A stretch of 24,878 nucleotides of DNA from an uncultured bacterium. Its GTDB lineage: Bacteria; Actinomycetota; Coriobacteriia; Coriobacteriales; Coriobacteriaceae. Positions 18,202-24,616 of this stretch are shown piece by piece. The position numbers were made by a program, and so were the translations under genes. Under the pieces are notes generated by a model, which worked only from the letters and a program-made list of their open reading frames with translations, searched no databases and had not been told where the DNA came from. How positions within the stretch are numbered: position 1 is the stretch's first letter; each line of letters begins with the position of its first letter. The stretch spans positions 1-24,878 of the forward strand of contig CAJMOP010000018.1 in NCBI GenBank assembly GCA_905215115.1, in the 5' to 3' direction.

Positions 18202-18268
18202 TTGGTGCAAAGGGGTCAGGTTACTTCGCACCAACATAGCGCAAACAAACCTGACCCCCTTGCACCAA
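18202..18268. repeat. REP-like palindrome (GGTCAGGTT family)
   Basis: Two 21-base arms (18202-18222 and 18248-18268) are reverse complements with one mismatch; the core is GGGGTCAGGTT / AACCTGACCCC, flanked by TTGGTGCA / TGCACCAA. The 25-base centre also holds GCACCAA, giving an alternative fold. It lies between the surface operon and the DUF4143 ATPase gene. The shape matches REP sequences mobilised by IS200-like RAYT transposases, but no such gene is in the window. Apart from it the gap 18023-18307 shows no gene and no clear promoter for the surface operon. Confidence 0.75.
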
Positions 18269-18307
18269 TCCGTAGCGCCGGGCGGAGAACACACGGCGTG
18301 CTGCCCC

Positions 18308-19612
18308 TTAACACCCCAACGCGCGCACGGGTATCACGTAGATACCGTCCTCGACCTCGCGGGCGTACTCACCCACCCCCACAATCACGGCCATAAACTC
18401 CGGTTCGCGTGTGCGTGAACGAGGATTTCCACAGACCTTCTTGCGAACGCGCTTGAGACTCTCGATGCCGGCGCTCGCCTTATCTTCGCTCACCTTAATC
18501 TCAAAGGCGGCCCACCGTCCGTCGGCTAGCTGCACGATAGCATCGCACTCAAGGCCCGAATCGTCGCGATAATAGCGCACGGGCGTGCTATCCAGCAGGT
18601 CGAGCGAACGTGCGTAGACCGAAAGGTCGCGTATGACCAAATTCTCAAACACCAGACCAAATGTCTGCCAGTCGGCAAGCAGCGCCTGCAAGGACATACC
18701 TAGCAAGGCGCAAGCAAGGCTCGGATCTGCCAGATAGCGCTTGGGCTTGACGGTAAAGCGCCGTTTGTCGCGCGCGGCGGGAACCCAACCGGGAACCTCC
18801 TCGAGAATGAACATGCCTTTGAGGGCATCCAGGTACCTGCGCACCTTGGTCTCATCGGCAAACGCTGCGGGCTCCTCCTCGGCACCGAACATATCCATAA
18901 GAATCGTTTTATACGTGGTTGCCTGTCCCAGATTGCGCGCGATCGATGCGGAGACTCGACGAGCAATATCGGGGTCGAGACCGACCGCCGGGAAGCTGCT
19001 CGAAAATGTGGTGTTGAGATATTCGCGGGCGATGAGCTGGGCGTCAGCCGAAACCATATCGATCGCCTCGGGCCAGCCGCCGCGGCAGGCGGCTTCGACA
19101 AGCCCCGGCGTATCGCCATCGCACCGACAGGGCTCAAAACGATGCTCAAACAAGCCCGCCAGGCTCACCTTGCCGCTGGACTCACCTGTCTCGGCAAGCG
19201 TCATGGGGTGCATGCGGACGCGGCCGATGCGGCCGGCTCCACTATGCGCGGGCGCTTCCGCCTTTGAGCCAAACGCAGGCGTGGCGGAACCCGTGAGGAT
19301 ATAGGCGCCGCGCGTGCCCCGGGCACGGTCGACCTCGTGTCTAACGTAGTCCCAAATCTGGGGAACGCGCTGCCACTCATCGATAATATGCGGACGGTCT
19401 CCCAGCAACATCATCGCCGGGTCGGCACGCGCGAGGTCGAGATTCTCGTCGACATACGAGACGGACGCCCCGTGCTCGAGCGCGGCCCACGTCTTGCCGC
19501 ACCACTTGGTGCCCGCAATCTCGACCGCGCCAAAGACGCGAAGGTAGCGTTCGATTTGCGCATCCACGATACGCGGGATGTATCCGTCCCGATGTAGCCT
19601 CTCGCCCGCCAT
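18308..19612 (-). CDS. AAA_14 / DUF4143 family ATPase
   Basis: 434 residues. The N-terminal AAA_14 ATPase has Walker A GTKWCGKT (34-41), Walker B HIIDEW (75-80) and sensor-like YILTGSATP (104-112). The C-terminal DUF4143 region ends with a PD-(D/E)XK-like signature: SGLECDAIV (about 350) and FEIKVSE (about 370). The family is widespread in anaerobes and its cellular role is unsettled; suggestions include nucleic-acid processing or a toxin-like role. ATG 19612 follows a G-rich stretch (GGGGGTGG). It stands alone: the flavoenzyme terminator lies upstream and the REP-like palindrome downstream. Its upstream region has four phased direct repeats that may control it. Domain assignment is firm, function unknown. 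Confidence 0.88.
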   Translation of the reverse strand: MAGERLHRDGYIPRIVDAQIERYLRVFGAVEIAGTKWCGKTWAALEHGASVSYVDENLDLARADPAMMLLGDRPHIIDEWQRVPQIWDYVRHEVDRARGTRGAYILTGSATPAFGSKAEAPAHSGAGRIGRVRMHPMTLAETGESSGKVSLAGLFEHRFEPCRCDGDTPGLVEAACRGGWPEAIDMVSADAQLIAREYLNTTFSSSFPAVGLDPDIARRVSASIARNLGQATTYKTILMDMFGAEEEPAAFADETKVRRYLDALKGMFILEEVPGWVPAARDKRRFTVKPKRYLADPSLACALLGMSLQALLADWQTFGLVFENLVIRDLSVYARSLDLLDSTPVRYYRDDSGLECDAIVQLADGRWAAFEIKVSEDKASAGIESLKRVRKKVCGNPRSRTREPEFMAVIVGVGEYAREVEDGIYVIPVRALGC

Positions 19613-19671
19613 GAGCCACCCCCGCAGATTTCCAGTTCCTGCTTTCTGGTTCTTCTATTCCACTGTAGCAA

Positions 19672-19752
19672 ATTCGGATTTTCGGGTGGTTGCGATTCGG
19701 ATTTTCCTGTTCATATAATTCGGACTTTCATATTCTAAGAAGTCGGATTTTC
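19672..19752. repeat. Four ATTCGGATTTTC direct repeats at 23-bp period
   Basis: Copies of ATTCGGATTTTC start at 19672, 19695, 19718 (one change, ATTCGGACTTTC) and 19741 (one change, AGTCGGATTTTC). They are separated by exactly 11 unrelated bases each time, a strict 23-bp period or about two helical turns. They lie 60-140 bases upstream of the DUF4143 ATPase start. The layout suggests cooperative binding of a protein on one DNA face. A perfect TATAAT (19714-19719, plus strand) with TTGCGA 18 bases upstream lies inside the array, but no plus-strand gene follows. Confidence 0.85.
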
Positions 19753-19784
19753 TGAACCCGCTGGTCAGGGGCGCCCTCATTGGC

Positions 19785-19821
19785 AAAAAAGGCGGGGAGC
19801 GCCGATACGGCACTCCCCGCC
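19785..19821 (-). terminator. Rho-independent terminator of the flavoenzyme gene
   Basis: The 14-bp stem 19791-19804 with 19808-19821 has one mismatch and a 3-base loop. On the minus strand it is followed by six to seven T residues (plus 19785-19790). It lies 26 bases past the stop at 19848. Confidence 0.9.
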
Positions 19822-19847
19822 CACTCAATACGCGATAGCTTTCTTGC

Positions 19848-21878
19848 TTAAAGCTCGTTGGCCGCGTGATATGCCGTGCGAATGGCGCTCGCAATATCGG
19901 CGGTGCGCTCGCCCGAGCAGTCGCCCACGCAGGTCACGGGCACCGTCACGCCATCAAGGTCAAACGCGTTGGCCTTGGAGCCCACGGCCATCACCACGTA
20001 ATCGCAGGCGATCTTCACCGGCTCCTCGGCGCCGTCCTCGGCGGTGCGGACGGCCTCCACGCCCTCGTCGGTAATGGCGGTCAGGCGGGTCTTCACGTGC
20101 TGCTCCACGTCGTGCTCTGCAAAGTCGCTCATAATCAGCGGCAGAATGGTCTCGGACTCGCCCGCGGCAATCTTGTCGAGCATCTCCACGATCGCCACCT
20201 CGCAGCCGTGCTGCAGCAGGTACTCGGCAGTCTCGGTGCCCACCAGGCCACCGCCAATGACGGCGACGCGTCCCGTAAGCTCCACCTTGCCGGCCAGCAC
20301 GTCCCAGCTCGAGACGACCTTGTCCGAATCGGCACCCGGAACGGGGATGACCACGTCGTGCGCGCCCACGGCCACAATCGCGGCGTCGGCGGCGTTGAGG
20401 TCCTCAGCGGTAGCGGCATGGTTGAGCTCAACCTTCACGCCCAGGCCGGGCAGAATCTTCTCGTAGTACTCGACCGAGCGCATGATCTCGTCCTTGCGCG
20501 GGGGCGCGGCTGCCAGCACAATCTGGCCGCCCAGATGGTCGCTCGCCTCATAGACGGTCACGTCGTAGCCGCGCTTGGCCGCCACGCGCGCGGCCTCCAG
20601 GCCGGCAATACCGCCGCCCACCACGGCAATCTTCTTGTCGCCCTCGCCCGGCTTAATGGCGATGGTCGCCTCGTCTCCGTTCTCGGCATTGAGCACGCAC
20701 GAAATGTACTTGCGGTTTTGAATCGCGTCGACGCAGCCCTTGTTGCAGTTGAGGCACTCGCGGATGGGCTCACCCGTGGCGGCCTTGAGCGCAATGTCGG
20801 GGTCGCACATAAGCGAGCGACCATAGGCGATGATGTCGGCCGCGCCGTCTTCCAGAATCTTCTCGCCGGCCTCGACCGAGACGACACGGCCCACGGTTGC
20901 CACCGGCACGGAGACCAGGGCCTTGACGCGCTCGGCCACGGGCAGCGTCCAGTTGTAGGGCATGGCCCCCATGGGCGGAATGGTGTCGCCCATGTTGCCG
21001 GTGTGGTTGGCCTGTGCAACCTGGATCATATCGATGCCCGCACCCTCGAGCAGTTTGGCAAACTCGCAGGCCTCGTCGGGCTGCAGGCCGCCCTTGCCGC
21101 GCGGCGTGCCGTCGGGGTTCTCCATGATCACGGGGAGCTTGTACTCCACCATCAGCTCCGGCGCGGCTTCCTTAATGGCGGCGACGACCTCGAGCGCATA
21201 GCGAACGCGGTTCTCGAACGAGCCACCGTACTCGTCGGTACGCTTGTTGAGGATGGCAGAGCACAGCGAACCCACCAGGCGGTCGCCGTGGACCTCGATG
21301 GCATCGATCCCAGCCTGCTGTGCGCGGGCGGCCGAGGCGGCGATGGCCTCCTTGATCTGGGTGAGTTGCTCCACGGTGGCCTCGTTCACAAAGTGCTGCA
21401 TGTCGTGGTGCAGCTTGGCGTAGGCCTGCTTGCGGATCTCGTTGGACTCGGCCATTTTGGCGGCAAAGGTCTCCTCGTCGCCGGCGGCCTTGGCCTCCTG
21501 CGCAGCTTTCGCAGCGGCCATGGAGCCCATGACCATGCGGCCGACGCCGGGCACGTCATACTCGGGGTGGAACAGCTGCAGCGCGACCTTGGCGCCGTGC
21601 TTGTGAACAGCGTCGGCCAGCGCCTTAAACGTGGGGATCTGGGTGTCGGTCGCCAACTTGGGCGTGGGGCTTGCGGTCATAACGGGAGCAACGTCGCCGA
21701 TGACGATGTAGCTCACGCCGCCACGGGCCAGGCGCTCGTAAAAAGCCAGGCTGCGCTCGCCGATGGAACCGTCGCGCTCCTCGTAGCCGGTGGTCAGCGG
21801 CGGGAACATAATGCGGTTTTTGAGCTCAAGGGGGCCAACCGTAATGGGCTGGAGCAGCTTGGATGCAGGTGCGGTCAT
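19848..21878 (-). CDS. Old Yellow Enzyme-type Fe-S flavoenzyme (2,4-dienoyl-CoA reductase / enoate reductase / BaiCD-like)
   Basis: 676 residues, the usual length for the 2,4-dienoyl-CoA reductase type. Order: FMN TIM barrel (about 1-340, starting LLQPITVGPLELKNRI), a 4Fe-4S motif CLNCNKGC...C (CX2CX3CX11C, about 373-393), an FAD-binding motif VVGGGIAGLEAA (about 420) and an NAD(P)H motif VIGGGLVGTETAE (about 535). It should reduce an activated C=C bond or act in reverse, passing electrons from NAD(P)H via FAD and the cluster to FMN. The usual HGAHGYLL...NKRTDEYGG reads HGDRLVGSLCSAILNKRTDEYGG, so the substrate pocket differs from classical members; the substrate (enoate, bile acid or other) cannot be told. 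A Lys/Ala/Glu-rich insertion lies at about 115-180. Another ATG at 21884 sits directly against the Shine-Dalgarno, so ATG 21878 is preferred. Monocistronic. Confidence 0.9.
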   Translation of the reverse strand: MTAPASKLLQPITVGPLELKNRIMFPPLTTGYEERDGSIGERSLAFYERLARGGVSYIVIGDVAPVMTASPTPKLATDTQIPTFKALADAVHKHGAKVALQLFHPEYDVPGVGRMVMGSMAAAKAAQEAKAAGDEETFAAKMAESNEIRKQAYAKLHHDMQHFVNEATVEQLTQIKEAIAASAARAQQAGIDAIEVHGDRLVGSLCSAILNKRTDEYGGSFENRVRYALEVVAAIKEAAPELMVEYKLPVIMENPDGTPRGKGGLQPDEACEFAKLLEGAGIDMIQVAQANHTGNMGDTIPPMGAMPYNWTLPVAERVKALVSVPVATVGRVVSVEAGEKILEDGAADIIAYGRSLMCDPDIALKAATGEPIRECLNCNKGCVDAIQNRKYISCVLNAENGDEATIAIKPGEGDKKIAVVGGGIAGLEAARVAAKRGYDVTVYEASDHLGGQIVLAAAPPRKDEIMRSVEYYEKILPGLGVKVELNHAATAEDLNAADAAIVAVGAHDVVIPVPGADSDKVVSSWDVLAGKVELTGRVAVIGGGLVGTETAEYLLQHGCEVAIVEMLDKIAAGESETILPLIMSDFAEHDVEQHVKTRLTAITDEGVEAVRTAEDGAEEPVKIACDYVVMAVGSKANAFDLDGVTVPVTCVGDCSGERTADIASAIRTAYHAANEL

Positions 21879-21884
21879 GGACAT

Positions 21885-21891
21885 TCCTCTC
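21885..21891 (-). promoter_or_regulatory. Ribosome binding site deciding the flavoenzyme start
   Basis: GAGAGGA ends directly against the ATG at 21884 but 6 bases before the ATG at 21878. Proper spacing therefore favours the second ATG. Confidence 0.6.
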
Positions 21892-21930
21892 TTGTAGGCG
21901 CGGCGGCGATGATGCCGCGTAGTTGTCTAG

Positions 21931-21960
21931 AGGATATGGCATGGGAGCACAGTGGCGCAA
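21931..21960 (-). promoter_or_regulatory. Probable promoter of the flavoenzyme gene
   Basis: On the minus strand TTGCGC (plus 21955-21960) and TATCCT (plus 21931-21936) are 18 bases apart and would give a leader of about 45 bases before ATG 21878. Both hexamers are imperfect. Confidence 0.35.
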
Positions 21961-22015
21961 CGGAAATCGGCAGACAGCAGGTAGCGGCAGGTGGATGGGG
22001 TGGGGCGGCCCGTCG

Positions 22016-22320
22016 GTTTGTCTCAATCTGTAACAGTAAGGCCCACTTTTGGCCTCCACCTGTTACAGATCGAGACAAACCAACCCGGCCCGCTAGAACA
22101 TCTAAATCTGTAACAGCTACCCGGCAAAATCCGTCCCTCGTGTCACAGATTCAGATAAACGGAGCCCGGCTGCCGAAAAATCTCGTTCTGTAACATCTAT
22201 CGGCCAAAAACGGCCCCACGTGTTACAGATCGAGACATTCCCCTCAGCCCATCCTCAACAATCTCAATCCGTAACATCTAGGCCCGCTTTTGACCCCTAC
22301 CCGTTACAGATTGAGATTTT
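22016..22320. repeat. Cluster 1 of phased palindromic repeats, four units
   Basis: Eight copies of a 15-base arm alternate in orientation. Forward arms TCTCAATCTGTAACA (and variants) start at 22021, 22101, 22181 and 22262; reverse arms TGTTACAGATCGAGA (and variants) start at 22061, 22141, 22221 and 22302. Forward to reverse is exactly 40 bases each time, and units repeat every 80-81 bases. Spacers are 25 bases (one of 26). Each unit can fold as a long hairpin; in some the loop adds an inner stem (AGGCC/GGCCT in unit 1). The array ends GAGATTTTGTTTGAGA. It fills most of the gap 21885-22419, which holds no gene apart from the flavoenzyme promoter. It is not CRISPR: repeats alternate and spacers resemble each other. 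Confidence 0.92.
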
Positions 22321-22364
22321 GTTTGAGATTTGCCGAGGGACTATATCCACGCGTCATCGAAGCC

Positions 22365-22404
22365 ACTGCGACAGAGGTGCGACATTACTGCGACAGAGGT
22401 GCGA
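22365..22404. repeat. 18-bp tandem duplication, 22-bp period
   Basis: ACTGCGACAGAGGTGCGA occurs at 22365-22382 and 22387-22404, separated by four bases. It lies between hairpin cluster 1 and the 3' end of the frameshifted ATPase gene. No function recognised. Confidence 0.8.
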
Positions 22405-22419
22405 AATAGATCGACCACC

Positions 22420-23863
22420 TTACCTTATCGTGTAGAACTGTTTTGGGTCGTTATGGGATGAGCCGTGCCATTCGAGCAGCCCGTCTTCCTCAATTAACTT
22501 ACCAAGCACCCGGCTTGCTGTGCGGCGATTTCTCCCGATGTGCGCTGCAAGCTCCCTTGCTGTCACCCTTCCGTTCACAAAGGCCAACCTGACGGCGGCG
22601 AGCTCATACTCCCCCAATGAGGCGATCACCTCCGGTGATACCTTGTCCTCGAGAGCCTCGCTTCTCCTTACGGTTCTGGCAACGATATTGTTCTCAAGCG
22701 TTAGCTGAACCCTTGCCCCATCAGGTTCCGTGTAGACCGGATCATTGAGCAGAGAGTTTTGCATCTCGGTATAAATGCGCTTGACGCCCTCGTTTAGCTC
22801 CCGAACCCAACCGAATTCAACCAGCGTGCGCGCGATGCGTGGGTTGCGCGAGTAACGAGTGGTCCTCATGTTGTCGAGCGTCACGATATTGGGAAGCGCG
22901 CCTGGACTGATGATTTCCAAACGGTCGTCGAACATCGAGACCCGGATGTAGTCGCCGCGGAACGAGTAGTCGCGATGTGTCACCGCGTTGACCAAGCCCT
23001 CGAACCAGGCGAACTCAGGATACTCAGGCACGGTCTGGAATTTCCCGTCGGGCCCCAGGAACTGAAATTCGCGGAGCATGCTCGAGATGAGTTCGTAGGC
23101 GTCTTGGATCACCTTAGGCAGCGGCCCACAGAAGCTTCGTTCTTTCGTGATGTTGAGACGCTCGCCCGTCTCCATTTTGACGCCGTCGTAGCGCAGGACA
23201 CGGACTCGCGCCTGTGGCATCATCGCGGACGGATCCAGCGCGAATAGCAAGGCTCCAGCAACGGTCAGCTTTCCGTCACGCATAAAACGACGACTTCTAA
23301 GGACCTGCTCGTCGGAAACTTCGGTTCCAAGAATCCCTTTGTAGCGATCAAGTACTTCATGGTCCACGTCATCTAGGGAGGAATCCTCAACAAGCTCGTC
23401 CTCGAAGATTCTCTGCCCCTTATCGTACTCGAGGGCAAATACCTGTTCGCGGCTGAGCCTCACGCTCTTGTCGTCCTGCCGCAAGAAAACCTCGCCGTCG
23501 CTCACGCGAGCAACAGAGTGGTTGGTCGAGGCATCGATGTCCAAAACGAGAACGAAGTCCTCCTCGCCCGAAGAATTGACCACGGGGATTCGGTCTTTGC
23601 GGACAATAGGGGTTGGCGTGCAAGTCGTGAGCGCAGCGCGCTCGAATTTCTCAATGTCGCGCGCGCCGTTACGCTTGAAGCCCGTCACCTCACCATTATC
23701 CTCGATACCGATAACGAGCTTGCCTCCCGCCGAGTTGGCGAATGCACTAATAATGCTTCGCAATCTCCTTGTCATCCTTGCGGGCGCTCTTTCGATCGAA
23801 GTACTGATTCTCCCTGAGAGTGGAAAATAGAATCACATCGTTTGTCGCGATGGGTTGCTGCAT
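22420..23863 (-). pseudogene. AlbA_2 / GHKL ATP-binding regulator-like gene with a one-base frameshift
   Basis: An ATG at 23863 with a strong AAGGAGG 5 bases upstream opens a frame with the family N-terminus (ENQYFDRKSARKDDKEIAKH), which hits TAG after two codons in this frame (HYstop). The next frame continues ISAFANSAGGKLVIGIEDNG, the usual continuation. One extra T (minus strand CATTATTAG, plus about 23752-23753) explains it; removing it restores 480 residues. The downstream part has the AlbA_2 (Schlafen-type) DNA-binding core, a GHKL-like ATPase region (GLVNAVTHRDYSF, ISPGALP) and a C-terminal winged helix (TARELAAHIGRNRRTASRVL). The family is annotated as ATP-binding or RecG-like transcriptional regulators of unclear role. 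The ATG at 23775 in the second frame lacks a spaced Shine-Dalgarno. True mutation, phase variant and sequencing error all remain possible. Confidence 0.85.
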
Positions 23864-24000
23864 TGCCGCCTCCTTACATGGCTCCATAAAGAAGTGTAAG
23901 TCAAAGGCATCGTATAGACGGCCCCTACATAGCGGCCCCTTTATTGTTTTTAAGACGTCACTGTTTCTAGTTAAGGATCGTTAAGGGTCGTCGCAGCTCC

Positions 24001-24012
24001 TTCCAATTGGAA
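24001..24012. promoter_or_regulatory. 12-bp perfect palindrome upstream of the ATPase gene
   Basis: TTCCAATTGGAA is a perfect palindrome about 140 bases upstream of the 23863 start. A tandem 10-mer (TTAAGGATCG, TTAAGGGTCG, 23971-23990) lies beside it. Possible operator; no convincing -35/-10 pair was found in 23876-24116, which otherwise holds nothing recognisable. Confidence 0.35.
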
Positions 24013-24116
24013 TCTATCAATCGACAAGTCAATCCATCCAGCCCGTGATTATCGATAGCCCGTCCGCCTCACATAATAAAAAGAGTCAAGATTCACTCAT
24101 AAAGGAGAGCAACAAC

Positions 24117-24267
24117 AAAATCTCAATCTGTAACAGCTACTCGGCAAAATCCATCCCTCGTGTTACAGATTTAGACAAACGGGGGCCGGCTGCCGGAAAA
24201 TCTCGATCTGTAACACCTAGCCGCCCAAATCGGGTCTAGATGTTACAGATCGAGATTTTGTTTGAGA
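24117..24267. repeat. Cluster 2 of phased palindromic repeats, two units
   Basis: Forward arms at 24121 and 24201 and reverse arms at 24161 and 24241 keep the same 40/80-base phasing as cluster 1. The second unit has a perfect 19-bp stem (24197-24215 with 24241-24259). Unit 5 has nearly the same inner spacer as unit 2 of cluster 1 (23 of 25 bases), and the spacer after it is also similar (CGGCTGCCG core). The border GAGATTTTGTTTGAGA matches that of cluster 1, and GCCGAG follows shortly after both. Confidence 0.92.
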
Positions 24268-24305
24268 GGCCGAGAATTGAACCGAAAACACGGTCCCGGG
24301 ATAAC

Positions 24306-24333
24306 AAAAAGCTCGCCGGCTAGGCCGACGAGC
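24306..24333 (-). terminator. Rho-independent terminator of the tRNA
   Basis: On the minus strand GCTCGTCGGC and GCCGGCGAGC form a 10-bp stem (one G-U pair) with a 3-base loop, followed by five T residues. It begins 10 bases after the tRNA CCA end. Confidence 0.9.
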
Positions 24334-24343
24334 TGCAAGTTCT

Positions 24344-24420
24344 TGGTCGCGGGGGCAGGATTTGAACCTACGACCTCCGGGTTATGAGCCCGGCGAGCTA
24401 CCAGACTGCTCCACCCCGCA
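24344..24420 (-). tRNA. tRNA-fMet (CAT), initiator
   Basis: 77 bases including an encoded CCA, folding into a full cloverleaf with anticodon CAT. The anticodon stem CCGGG/CCCGG has the three consecutive G-C pairs typical of initiator tRNA, and the D arm (GAGCAGTCTGGTAGCTC) closely matches E. coli tRNA-fMet. The first acceptor pair is U1-G72 in place of the C1-A72 mismatch of E. coli; it is still weak, as expected for an initiator. It has its own promoter and terminator. Confidence 0.95.
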
Positions 24421-24451
24421 ATGTCTGGGCGCCTCATGTGCGCAAGAAAGA

Positions 24452-24480
24452 ATATTACGCGGGAGTTCGGTAAACGGCAA
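24452..24480 (-). promoter_or_regulatory. Promoter of tRNA-fMet
   Basis: On the minus strand TTGCCG (plus 24475-24480) and TAATAT (plus 24452-24457) are exactly 17 bases apart, about 31 bases upstream of the mature tRNA 5' end. Spacing and sequence fit a housekeeping sigma factor promoter. Confidence 0.65.
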
Positions 24481-24557
24481 GGAAAATCTCGTAGAGCATA
24501 ATTCCTTCATATTTAAACCCCTCAGCCCCTATCACCGTAAACGAATTGCAGCCGAGC

Positions 24558-24580
24558 GCCGTCGACGGCACGTATACAAT
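24558..24580 (+). promoter_or_regulatory. Palindrome and -10 box upstream of coaX
   Basis: GCCGTCGACGGC (24558-24569) is a perfect 12-bp palindrome three bases before TATACAAT (24573-24580), a good -10 candidate 37 bases upstream of the coaX start. No consensus -35 lies at 16-18 bases (TTGCAG is 21 bases away). The palindrome sits in the spacer and would be a natural repressor or activator site. Confidence 0.35.
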
Positions 24581-24616
24581 GGTGCGCGTCCTTTTATGCC
24601 AACACCGGGAGTAGAC

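Noticed and set aside
19866..22193. Long plus-strand open frame of 775 codons
   Set aside because: It is antisense to the flavoenzyme gene and runs into the hairpin array. Its His/Gly/Leu-rich product has no recognisable domain; it results from GC-rich codon bias on the other strand.
22016..24267. CRISPR array
   Set aside because: The 15-base repeats alternate in orientation, spacers are similar between units and clusters, and no cas genes are nearby.
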